NCBI GenBank assembly: GCA_030323885.1
Contig: CM059198.1
Location: 63,452,917-63,516,916, forward strand
Direction of reading: 5' to 3'
DNA: 64,000 nucleotides
Source: Branchipolynoe longqiensis
Taxonomy: Eukaryota; Annelida; Polychaeta; Phyllodocida; Polynoidae
Each line of letters begins with the position of its first letter. Within the stretch, counting starts at the first letter, position 1. This document shows positions 52,560 through 62,360 of the stretch, piece by piece. The translations under genes were made by a program, and so were the position numbers. Below the pieces are notes generated by a model. It was not told where the DNA came from, ran no database searches, and saw only the letters and a program-made list of their open reading frames with translations.

Positions 52560-53560
52560 TTGATTGATTGATTGATTGATTGGTGGTTGCTTTATGCCGT
52601 GTCGGCAGCATAGGCCATATTCACGGCCAGAAATGGTTGTTTTTGATTCAAACCATCGCTTTTACATGTAAAAGCAGACAATCGATTATGTGCCAATAGA
52701 CACTCATTAAATTAGAAAGCTCACAATCATATATTTGTGACCAAGGGAAACAGATTCCCATAGAAAAAAAAGTTTGATTATTATTGATCGAATTTATTTA
52801 GTAAACTATATGAGGTGGTACAGTCCAGCTGCCGTCAAAACGACTAACATGTTTTCTTGTTTTACTTCAGTAAAAAGGTCATGCGTACTGTCTGCAGTGT
52901 AGAATTGTTGGCGCTGGGCCAAAAAATCATCACAACTTAGTAAAATGTGTTTGAGTGTCAGCAGGGACTGACACCCAATACATTCAGGGGGAGGTTCCCC
53001 CTTGAGCAGAAAAGCATGTGGAAGCCACGAGTGGCCAATATGGCAGCGGCTAAGGACCACTTGGTCGCGCCGACCTCCCACATGAGTCTGTTGTGGTTTT
53101 CCCACAGGAGTTTCAATTTCTTTAAGTTTATTAATGTTTTCATCCCATTCATCTTGCCATTTGGATTTTATGTTGGTGGCTATTAGTGGTTTCAGATCAG
53201 AGTGAGGGATCAGTCACGGTTCAAGATCACAGTTCAGGGCCTTCTTCGCATCCCGATCAGCTCGTTCGTTTCTTTGTATGCCGGCATGGCCAGGCACCCA
53301 GCACAGGTGGAAGTCATACCCATCTGTTGCCAGTTGGTTCATTTTATAGATGACCGTTGCTAGAATAGGGTGATCTGTTTTCAGTCCAGCAACAGCCAGG
53401 AGGCAGGAGAACGAATCACTGTATATAACATAGTTAGTGTGGTTGGATACATCGATACACTCCAATGCGAGAAGGAGTTCTCGGGCTTCCACAGTGAAGA
53501 TCGAGCTCTGATCAGGCAAGCGTACGTTTACATGAGTGGTTTGGTTGGACATGAATGAAA
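52560..53560 (-). mobile_element. LINE-R: RNase H and C-terminal part of ORF2, 3' UTR
   Basis: A single minus-strand frame from 53552 to 52806 is broken only by a TGA at 53214-53216. The N-terminal part is RNase H: the E of FTVEARELLLALE, the D of VIYSDSFSCLLA, then HLCWVPGHAGIQRNERAD with the last acidic residue. The first catalytic Asp is lost by 5' truncation. The C-terminal part has RRDQVVLSRCHIGHSWLPHA and ECIGCQSLLTLKHILLSC, a Cys/His cluster seen at the end of RNase-H-bearing LINEs of the I/Jockey group. The 3' UTR runs to (AATC)n at 52561-52580. ACATGA on both sides is a weak possible target duplication. Confidence 0.85.
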
Positions 53561-53655
53561 AGAATAATTATCTGAAGTACATGAGCTACATGAATGACAT
53601 GGCTAAACCTGTGATACAGTGACCATAACTGACATGTCTGGCATGTCTTCTATGT

Positions 53656-53790
53656 ATGAACTGGATGCGATCGCCAATCGGTACAGCGCAGGCTTCACAC
53701 GTGGAAAGTCGGGAGTTCTAAAACCGGACTAGTGAAACCAATGACTTATATTACAAAATAAAATTATACTTATTACTACCTAGCTTTTAT
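53656..53790 (+). mobile_element. SINE-A 5' part, head type 2
   Basis: GGATGCGATCGCCAATCGG head, GGAAAGTCGGGAGTTC, then GTGAAACCAATGACTTA and TATTACTACCTAGC, where it ends. Confidence 0.7.
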
Positions 53791-54137
53791 GCCTCACCGC
53801 ACACCCGGTTGGCGGCTCACATACATACACATATATGACATCTCCCTTTCGGAATGCAGAATCGATCCCTTTGCTCGTTTTGTGTCACTGTAATATATTT
53901 GATCAAGGGGTTTGCTTATGCTGTTTATAACTGCTACGTCTAGATTGCAGTTTCTTGTTGGATCTGATTCCCCTTTTCAGATCTGTTCTCTCTAATCTGC
54001 CTATACATTTTTATCTATCTGCTGTGAATTTTATCACGTTCTAGTTTAGCATTTGTACATGTTACACAGTATACAATGTTCCCAAATGTTCACAGTACTT
54101 TACTCTTTGACCTCCCCTGTCTGAGCTACACATGGTA
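53791..54137. other. Unassigned
   Basis: No gene or repeat recognised. Confidence 0.5.
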
Positions 54138-54230
54138 CAGTACAACCCCAGTAAACCAAACTTGAAGGGACCCTAGAAATTTGTTTGGATTAACCGATCA
54201 TTGGTTTAACCGAGCTTTGGCTTTGACTTT
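54138..54230 (+). mobile_element. Pogo/Tigger-like end fragment
   Basis: CAGTACAACCCCAGTAAACC and GGATTAACCGATCATTGG. It has the same word order as the element 80 bp downstream, and ends in a GACTTT repeat. Confidence 0.7.
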
Positions 54231-54307
54231 GACTTTGAGTAAGAGTGTATTGCACATGTAATATACAATGTATGTGGACATTTTGATAATTGTTTGTTAT
54301 GTATGTA

Positions 54308-54641
54308 CAGTATAACCCCATTAAACCAAGCTCAGTTAAACCAAACGATCAGTTAATCCAAACTTTTTTCCGCGGCCCGGCAAAATACTACCATTTATCA
54401 TATCAAAAAGTCAATGGGGTCTCAGATGACCTTATAACCACATGAAAGCTTGGTTCAACCATACCGGAGTGGCCTGGGGTCTGACAATTTTGTTTGGATT
54501 AACCGATAATTTGGATTAACCAACTTTGGTTTTACCAACTTTTTTATATGATAAATGGTAGTATTTTGCCGGGCCGCCGAAACAAGATTGGATTAACCGA
54601 TCGTTTGGTTTAACCGAGCTTGGTTTAATGGGGTTATACTG
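54308..54641. mobile_element. Pogo/Tigger-like MITE
   Basis: 334 bp with inverted ends of about 55 bp starting CAGTATAACCCC, flanked by TA (54306-54307, 54642-54643). A CAGT start and TA target are typical of the pogo/Tigger branch of Tc1/mariner. Within the arms, TTAAACCAAACGATC and related words repeat. No transposase. Confidence 0.85.
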
Positions 54642-54654
54642 TATATGCCTTAAG

Positions 54655-54998
54655 CTAGCATTCTTTACACATGGTATGCGGCATGCGAATGCGAATGTGG
54701 CATGTGGCATGCAAACGGGTTGGGTCCTTTCACCCACACCCACACCCACACCCACACATAGTGTCAGGTTTCTCTAACACTGTTTCCTATGAGAAACGCA
54801 GCAGCATTCGCATGCCGGACCGATCGCTACATGGACCGATTCAGTTGCCGCATTCGCATTCGCATTCACATTCCCATTCCCATTCCCATTCGGACGTAAG
54901 GAATCACCCCCATTGACTTAGATGCTTTCCGATTTTTTGCCACATTCACATTCGCATTCGCATTCGCATGCTGCATACCGCATGTAAGGAATGTAGCC
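54655..54998. mobile_element. CATTCG foldback element
   Basis: Left arm 54656-54715 (GGTATGCGGCATGCGAATGCG) and right arm 54940-54997 (CATTCGCATTCGCATGC, TGCATACCGCATG) are complementary over about 50 bp with a few mismatches. Further CATTCG/CATTCC hexamers at 54851-54892. Contains a (CCCACA)n block at 54732-54757. Confidence 0.7.
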
Positions 54999-55004
54999 TT
55001 TACA

Positions 55005-55062
55005 TGACTGACATGACTGACATGACTGACACGACCGACACGACCGACACGACCGACATGAC
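55005..55062 (+). repeat. 9-bp tandem GACTGACAT / GACCGACAC
   Basis: About six units. The shift from GACTGACAT to GACCGACAC is blockwise. Confidence 0.85.
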
Positions 55063-55064
55063 TC

Positions 55065-55600
55065 TTCAAAGTTCTCTGTTCTCATCTGCTAACCTCCAGC
55101 ACAGTGGCCCTTCTATCATCAGCACAATGACCGCCTACGTTGTGTCCGTCTGGCGGGACGCTGTCCACATTATGTCCATCATGGCTGCTGCGCTTTCACT
55201 TGTGTTTCAGACATGCACTCACCTGATTCTGCCTGCCGAATGCTGCTCATAGAGAGGCAGCCTCTTACCTCATCGTAGACTAAACACCTGTACATATATG
55301 CAGGCGCTTTCATCAGGAAGCTGATTGCAGTGGGTGGTCGATAGGAGGCGCTGCATTGTACTGCCTTCTGGGAAGCCTCTTTAATCTAGAGCGCCATCTG
55401 GAGGATCTCTCCTGAACATTGATCTCAAGGATTGCACATTTCTTGGTGGAGGCTCAATGCCAGCAGTGTAGGACATTTTTATTTGAATAACTGGGCGGCA
55501 AACATTTACCAGTGTATTATTTGCAATTACCACGCAACACAATCTTACTGCAGTATAAGTATGTCTAATTGAAGGAAGATATCATGAATGTGTTATATTT
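55065..55600. other. Unassigned
   Basis: No gene recognised in either strand. Confidence 0.5.
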
Positions 55601-55619
55601 GCCATTGTGTAAATATATA

Positions 55620-55647
55620 TGGCAAAACCACTGTGCATATATATATA

Positions 55648-55678
<31 letters not shown>

Positions 55679-55679
55679 C
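55620..55679. repeat. (TA)n microsatellite
   Basis: ATATATATGCATATATATAT run at the edge of repeat I. Confidence 0.9.
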
Positions 55680-56100
55680 CTCTGGTGCGACTGACACTTG
55701 CCAACATCCAGAGGAGGTGAGGTGGGCGAGATAGCGGCACCGGTAAACTGTTGTATCTTACGGCGGATAACAATAATAATAAGTAATATTCCCGTACATA
55801 ATTTTATTCTTGCATAATACGTTATAATCACATATATCGTGTTTGATAGTACATTGAGTGATGGTTACAGTGTGAAGCGGGTGGGTGGTGGCACCATTAT
55901 CGGAGCTGAGGTTGACTAGACTGGAGCAGCGGATAACTAGTCCAGACTCCAGCAGTCAATGACTATGGAACTGCTGGGGAGCAGGGGGGATATTCCGGGC
56001 TATTATACTTGCATAATTCTTATACAGCTATATAAATAAATATTCATTCTTAAAGTATTACAAATAGGGAGCCAAGACGTAAATCGTTGGAGAGTCTTAC
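55680..56100 (-). repeat. Repeat I, longest copy
   Basis: On the minus strand: GCTGTATAAGAATTATGC, GGTGCCACCACCC, CCGGTGCCGC and GTGTCAGTCGCACCAGAGGAT. It shares these with 25130-25700 and 51765-51830. Possible LTR, unproven. Confidence 0.5.
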
Positions 56101-56308
56101 ACAATGGCTGGTCACAAAGCACGTACCGATAGGTTATTTGAGAAACTGGCAATGGCAATGGGCTAAGTTGCAGGGGAGCTGGTAAGTAGACACTGGGGCG
56201 GGGATGTGGTTAGGTAATTCATAGCGCAGATAATATGGGTTCAAGTCAATTGTCTACAAATATGCCCAATTATAGAATATTATGTGCGACTTTACCCACT
56301 TGTGCTGA

Positions 56309-56572
56309 CATATGCCCAAGTATGCCCAAGTATGCCCAAGTATGCCCAAGTATGCCCAAATATGCCCAAGTATGCCCAAGTATGTCCAAGTATGCCCAAG
56401 TATGCCCAAGTATGTCCAAGTATGCCCAAGTATGCCCAAGTATGCGCAAGTATGCCCACTTTTGCCCAAGTATACATGTATGCCCAAGTATGCCCAAGTA
56501 TGTCCAAGTATGTCCAAGTATGCCCAAGTATGCCCAAGTATGCCCAAGTATGCCCAAGTATGCCAACATATT
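56309..56572 (+). repeat. 10-bp satellite (TATGCCCAAG)n
   Basis: About 26 units. The ten-base unit translates to a PKYAQVCPSM decapeptide in all forward frames, which explains the overlapping 81-124 codon frames. Confidence 0.95.
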
Positions 56573-56649
56573 ATGAAGTTTGCTAACTGTGTGATTGCTG
56601 GGGGTATCCTTATATCTGTATGTGTTAACTATCTGCCTGCTGGTTCCCT

Positions 56650-57812
56650 TAACCCTCTGCCTGCTGTGTCCCTGTGGTTCCCTTAACCCTCTGCCTGCTG
56701 TGTCCCTGTGGTTCCAATAACTCTCTGCTTACTGTGTTCCTGTCGTTCCCATAACTCTCTGCATGCTATGTTCCTGTGGTTCCCATAACCCTCTGCCTGT
56801 TGTGTTCTTGCGGTTCCCATAACCCTCTGCCTGCTGTGTCCATGAGGTTCCCAGAACCCTCTGCCTGCTTTGTTCCTGTGGTTCCCATAGCCCTCTGCCT
56901 GCTGTGACCCTCTGGTTCCAATAACTCTCTGCTTGCTGTGTCCCTGTGGTTCCCATAACCCTGTGCATGTTGTGTCCCTGTGGTTCCCATAACCCTCTGC
57001 CGCTGTGTATATGGGGTTCCCAGAACCGTCTGCCTGCTGTGTTCCTGTGGTTCCCATAGCCCTCTGCCTGCTGTGTCCCTGTGGTTCCCATAACTCTCTG
57101 CATGCAGTGTTCCTGTGGTTCCCATAACCCTCTGCCTGCTGTGTTCTTGCGGTTCCCATAACCCTCTGCCTGCTGTGTCCATGGGGTTCCCAGAACCCTC
57201 TGCCTGCTGTGTTCCTGTGGTTCCCATAGCCCTCTGGCTGCTGTGACCCTCTGGTTCCAATAGCTCTCTGCTTGCTGTGTCCCTGTGGTTCCCATAACTC
57301 TCTGCATGCTGCGTTCCTGTGGTTCCCATAACCCTCTGCCTGTTATGCCCCTGTGGTTCCCATAACCCTCTGCCTGCTGTGTCCATGGGGTTCCCAGAAC
57401 CCTCTGCCTGCTGTGTTCCTGTGGTTCCCATAGCCCTCTGCCTGCTGTGACCCCCTGGTTCCAATAACTCTCTGCATGCTGTGTTGCTGTGGTTCCCATA
57501 GCCCTCTGCCTGCTGTGACCCTCTGGTTCCAATAACTCTCTGCTTGCTGTTTCCCTGTGGTTCCCATAACTCTCTGCCTGCTGTGTTCGTGTGGTTCCCA
57601 TAATTCCCTGCCTGCTGTGTCTCTGTGGTTCTCATAACCCTCTGCCTGCTGTGTCCCTATGGTTCCCATAATTCTCTGCCTGCTGTGTCCATGTGGTTCC
57701 CATAATTCCCTGCCTGCTGTGTCCCTGTGGTTCCCATAACCCTCTGCCTGCTGTGTCCCTGTGGTTCCCATAATTCTCTGCCTGCTGTGTCCCTGTGGTT
57801 CCCATAATCCTT
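56650..57812 (+). repeat. 34-bp satellite array
   Basis: About 34 units containing CCCTCTGCCTGCTGTGTCCC and TGTGGTTCCCATAA. Variant units (CATGGGGTTCCCAGAACCC; TGACCCTCTGGTTCCAATAA) recur in fixed order. Minus-strand frames of up to 290 codons are artefacts. Confidence 0.95.
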
Positions 57813-57849
57813 TATCACACTTTGCCTTAAAATCGGATAATTTTACAAC

Positions 57850-58050
57850 ATGCCAGCTTATGCCCACCTATGCCCACTTCTTCTGGCATATGCCCATGAA
57901 ACCCGGTATATACCCATTTATTCCCAATTCTGCCCTAGTTTTCCCACATGCTAATCAATCCTAATCTATGCCCGCATATTCCCCACCTATGCCAAGTCAT
58001 GACCAGCTAATGCCCATATATACCGACCTATTCCATTGTGTCCTCACCTA
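57850..58050 (+). repeat. Degenerate decamer satellite
   Basis: Scattered TATGCCCA words (ATGCCCACCTATGCCCAC, CATATGCCCATG) at shifting spacing, probably an old outlier of the array at 56309. Confidence 0.65.
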
Positions 58051-58057
58051 TCTGGCA

Positions 58058-58300
58058 GTTTTGGGTTATTTTCCATTCCAACCAGTGGTCCACAACTGGT
58101 TCATCAAAGGCTGTGGTATGTGTTGTCCTGTCTGTGGGAAAGTGCATATAAAAGACCCCTTGCTGCTTATCAGAAAGAGTAGCATATGTGGCGGCTGCAG
58201 GTTTCCTCCAAATAAATATCTCAGAATGACCATATGTTTGATGTCCAATAGCCAATGATAAAAATCAATGTGCTCTCGAGGTGTCGTAAATAAAACAAGC
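58058..58300 (-). mobile_element. SINE-J, most of body
   Basis: CCAACCAGTGGTCCACAAC, CTTGCTGCTTATCAGAAAG, GGTTTCCTCCAAATAAATA and GTCGTAAATAAAACAAG. The tRNA-like head is absent. Confidence 0.8.
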
Positions 58301-58375
58301 TTTCCTTTTTTCACCTGTCTGGAACTATGCCTGACACATATACTGCCATATGCCCTCTCAAGCTATTAACCTTTT

Positions 58376-58805
58376 TAAGCATAACCCTACAAGCTAACCA
58401 CACTCCATCTAAGAGAATAAACAAACCATTCTACTAACACTCCATCTCAAAATGTTAACTCCAACAACATGATAAATATGCAATTCACAACACAGTAGGC
58501 ATACAAACCTGTGAAGGGAAACTATGCACCTAACCACTCTGTAATGTAACGGTCTAATCAATACACATGTATGTATCTAAGTACATGTATACAACATATA
58601 ACTACTCGTATATATGAATTGTCAAACTATACCATATGTAAGTCTTGGAATGATTATTATTCTTATTTCAGCTGACTTAAGCTAGCTGCTGATGACAATA
58701 TCAGACTACATACATATATAATGTAAACAACTGTATTGTCACATGGCTGGAAGACCAGTGCACAGCACTGACAAAAGACTTCATTCAATGAATAAACTAT
58801 ATTTA
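58376..58805 (+). mobile_element. Repeat N, copy 2
   Basis: AAGCATAACCCTACAAGC to GCTGGAAGACCAGTGC, GCACTGACAAAAGAC and AATGAATAAAC. Partner of 37474-37912. The two start at almost the same base, so the 5' end may be the true element start. Confidence 0.75.
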
Positions 58806-59116
58806 CAACAAGAAATATCATCTCCATAATACCCTATTGTGACATGCGATCCCATTGTCACAATCACTGCCTTTTTAACCTCCTGTAGTGAATTGTGTTC
58901 TTCTCTCCATCCCTTCCATTCCATTTTCCTCAGATAACTACTCCTCCCTGTATTCATATCACAATGACAGACAGCTCAGGTTAAGCCATTTATGTTTATT
59001 GCTTAATTCATCTCTTTGTCCACTTGATTCAACTTGATTCCCCGTCGCCTGATAACATTCTACTTGAACACAGTCGAGCCCAGTGTTTTGGGTTTGTTTT
59101 TCCAAATTAGTCTCAA
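58806..59116. other. Unassigned
   Basis: No gene or repeat recognised. Confidence 0.5.
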
Positions 59117-59472
59117 TTAAAGTTGCATAGTCTGATGGTTTTAAGTTTCTGTAATGTCTGAGATAAATATATTAGGTTGATCGTTATAATCTAACTTTCT
59201 TTAGTTTGAAGGAACTTTTATCCTACATGGCTAACTTTAGAGATATTTGAAGTGCAAACATCCAAGATTAATTGTGGCAAGCACGCCAAAGCGTCTGACA
59301 CCATTGGCTTCTACAGTGACAGATTCTGTTAAATTGCCTCAGTATTCCTTTCTTTGTGGCGACAAATGTTTAATAAATGCACCATTATCTAAGTTAGATA
59401 TGTACAATCAAATCTCGATAATTGTTTTAGGGTTTGAAAATTTGATATTTTCATAGGACTATGCAGCTTTAA
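59117..59472 (-). mobile_element. MITE-M full-length, minus strand
   Basis: 356 bp, TTAA at each end, inverted ends AGTTGCATAGTCTGATGG and GGACTATGCAGCT. With 52067-52425 it defines the family. Confidence 0.85.
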
Positions 59473-59605
59473 TAGCAGTTTCATTTACAGACCTCCTTCG
59501 CGCAGTCTTTAAGACATTCTCCAAGAGCCGGATACCCAGGCCTTCTGCCAATATACCTAATGGTTTAGAATAATAAAATAACTAATAAACAATTTATTGG
59601 AGTAA

Positions 59606-59760
59606 AGATGGGATAGCCAAATGAGTTAGAGCATCTGTCTCCCATGTTTGTAGATCGTGGGATCATGGGTTCGAACCCTGGTGCAGTCAAACCAATGACT
59701 TAAAAATTGATACTTGTCGCTTCCTAGCCAGGCGCCCAGCATTATTAGGATAGGGCAAGG
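59606..59760 (+). mobile_element. SINE-A 5' half, head type 1
   Basis: GATGGGATAGCCAAATGAG head, B box GGGTTCGAACCC, and body to GGATAGGGCAAGG. Confidence 0.85.
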
Positions 59761-59761
59761 A

Positions 59762-59822
59762 GCAGTGGAATGAGGAAGACCAATCTTCAGCGATTGAAAT
59801 TTCCTCTGCTTAAACAATTTAA
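59762..59822 (+). repeat. Repeat F module
   Basis: GCAGTGGAATGAGGAAGACC, GATTGAAATTTCCTC. It ends in A-rich DNA. Confidence 0.55.
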
Positions 59823-60032
59823 AAAAAAGAAATAATAAAAGCTATAAAATATAACAAAACAATCAATGTGAGATCACTGTAAGTGAGCAGGCTCTTTTGG
59901 CGACCACACAGACAAACATGTGCATGGTTATCGTCACTTATGTTTACATGTATCTATGGTTTATCTGATCCACATCGAGGTAGGAGGATAAAACCACGAG
60001 CTATGGCGATCCCATGATGCACTGGGGGTTGT

Positions 60033-60366
60033 TGGCTGGTTGGTTATTGGAGTTTTACGTCCTGGCACCATCTCAGGTCACATCAGGACAGACACCGACT
60101 TGTGACAGTGTGCACTCAAGGGGCCTTTATAATGCTGCCCTACTGGGAAATGATGCTGCGAGCACCATGACCTCATATCACACTCAGTCACATTATCCTG
60201 ACACTGAGCTAACCAATCATTGCCCTGTCCTATTAATGCCAAGTGCCAGGCTAGGAAGCGACAAGTATCAATTCTATAAGTCATTGGTTTGACTCAACCG
60301 AGAACCAAATTCCCAATCTCCCACACGCGAGGCCCGCGCTCTGCAGATTCGGCCACCATGCCCTGT
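60033..60366 (-). mobile_element. SINE-A full-length copy, head type 2
   Basis: GGTTGGTTATTGGAG tail, body, and head (CACGCGAGGCCCGCGC, ATTCGGCCACCATGCCC). Confidence 0.9.
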
Positions 60367-60471
60367 CTGGGGCTTGGTAGTTGCGGACTGCGTTAATGAC
60401 CTCACCACACTGTCCTCTCCACCATTCCAGTCACAAGCACGTATATCGAGAGAAGAGCTGTGGATATAAGA

Positions 60472-60655
60472 ATAGTGCACTGACCTTTCAGGGAACGAGC
60501 CACATAGATAGGTGTGTGGATAGGGTGTGATTGCATCAAGGAACCTGGGTAGTGTAAAGGTTAGCATGCTCTCCCTGGAAAGGAAAGAAATGAGCATTCA
60601 ATCCTAGTCGATGCGCAATATTTTCTATTTTAATCGCACTTGCCTGGATGCTCTA
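60472..60655 (+). mobile_element. SINE-B solo, diverged
   Basis: GTGCACTGACCTTTCAGGG, GGTAGTGTAAAGGTTAGCATG and GCGCAATATTTTCTATTTT. Confidence 0.7.
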
Positions 60656-60677
60656 TAAGCCATGCAAAGCAAGGGTG

Positions 60678-60778
60678 GTTGGGTTGTTGTTGGAGTTTTA
60701 CATCCTGGCAACATCTAAGGTCATGACAGGACGGGTCCCGACTTGTTACAGTACGCACTCCTGGTGGCTTTATAGATG
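60678..60778 (-). mobile_element. SINE-A 3' fragment
   Basis: GGTTGGGTTGTTGTTGGAG to GGTGGCTTTATAG. Confidence 0.8.
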
Positions 60779-60953
60779 GAGCCATTCTATAGGATCCTAA
60801 TCTTGTCACTATTTACCATCATATACTTATATACATTGTTGGCGTTGTCCATATGGTAGAAAACTAAGTATTTCTCCACTCACAAAGAAAAACCATATCT
60901 TGAGACAAATATAACTATATTATTAACAAATAATTGCAGTAGCTGTGTTAAGG

Positions 60954-61626
60954 CCCTGTCACACTACGACGTAACGATGTGAACGTAGAGAGAAGGTGAA
61001 GAACGTTGAACTTTTCGGCATAGTATGCAAATTTGGGCACAAGTTGAACGTGGATGCAGCGTAGTGGACGAGAGCGTAACGTCGGTAAAGCGTAGTGATA
61101 CCGTCATTCAACGAGAGAGGACAACGTCATTACGCTAAAGGAACGTTATGAACGTTATTCCATCGCCAGAAGAATGTTACATGACGTTACATACGTCATG
61201 AGACGTTGAACGTACGTTGAATGCACGTCTCCTGACGTTCTCCTGACGTTCTCCTGACGTTCTCCTGACGTTCCCATTACGCCCCGTGGGCATTTGCACT
61301 CGGTTTAATGTGGGTCAACGTAGTGGAACGTAGTTGAACGTAGTGAGCAGCGTTGGAATAACGTCCATTTAACGTCATTGACATTCACTGAACGTGAACA
61401 GAACGTACAGCGAACGTAAACCCTTACGTTCGAGCTACGTCGACATTTTTGAACAGGTTCAAAACTTTGACCCGCGCCGACGTAACACGACGTAACGTGA
61501 CGTAGCTCGATGTCAGTCTAACATCATTCTGACGTCATCATGACGTCACCCAACGTACGTCAAAGTAATGATGAAACGTGACCACGTCAGGCTTACATTT
61601 GCTCGTTACGTCGTAGTGTGACAGGG
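60954..61626. mobile_element. ACGT-rich foldback element
   Basis: 673 bp with perfect 24-bp inverted ends (60954-60977, 61603-61626; start CCCTGTCACACTACGACG). The interior is packed with AACGT, ACGTT and ACGTAACG words on both strands, so it can fold at many points. An 11-bp tandem (TCTCCTGACGT) repeats four times at 61228-61271. The 122-codon minus frame crossing the right end is not a gene. Confidence 0.85.
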
Positions 61627-61702
61627 GTATTAGTGAGACATCCCCATTGGGCGGATTCATATTTAAGTAGTGAGGTGCTGGAGGAGATGTGAGGTATATA
61701 TA

Positions 61703-61958
61703 TGAGACTGTTTCAAAAGGTGCGAAGCAATATGGGACAAAACTTTGTCCATTGTACTGATTAACATAATATCTGCTTATGAATTTGCTCAGAATAAACA
61801 GATTTTTTTGTACATGGTGTTTCATAATCTCAATAGAATAGACATTGATTTGAAGCAAATGTCCTTGTGTTTTCAGTGTACCCCTTTCTGTGCCGTTTTG
61901 TGTCAATCGTTACAATGGACAACAACAAAAAGAATTATCACCTTTTGAGACAGGCTCA
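61703..61958. mobile_element. 256-bp TA-flanked mariner-like MITE
   Basis: Ends TGAGACTGTTTCAAAAGGTG and its complement with two mismatches, flanked by TA (61701-61702, 61959-61960). No transposase. Confidence 0.8.
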
Positions 61959-61960
61959 TA

Positions 61961-62360
61961 TATTACTCATATTATTATGTAATTATCCTGTTTATTATTT
62001 GTTACCTTATTCTATTATACGACTGCTCCCGTAATCTCCTTTGATATGTTCCTTTGTACTTGGGATACTAGAGGCTGGGGTGCAGCCTGGAGAGTGGAAG
62101 GTCTGCTTCCAAGTAGCTCCCCATCTCCCCCGCCTGCCCTCCAGGTGGCGCCTCACCCCGCTACTATCTTGCCATTAGGGAGGGAAATAGGATCTAACGA
62201 TTTATGGTGGGATGGACCAGGTTTCCAACTCATCATGCTATCATTGTCGTCTGCCATTCTTCTCCTGTAACCAGGAATGTGTTTTTTGTGAATCTCACTC
62301 TCACATGGTCTCACACCCACAGCCGAACCCTCTTCAATCCTCCCTTCCCCTGCCTCAGAC
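61961..62360. other. Unassigned
   Basis: No gene recognised. The CT-rich part (62100-62160) is not repeated. Confidence 0.5.

Noticed and set aside
56729..57635. 290-codon repeat protein on the minus strand
   Set aside because: Product of the 34-bp satellite. 102 bp gives a 34-residue cycle in every frame.
46100..57812. CRISPR array
   Set aside because: Units are directly contiguous without unique spacers, and the sequence is eukaryotic.
61538..61906. 122-codon minus-strand gene
   Set aside because: It crosses the right end of one foldback element and most of a MITE.
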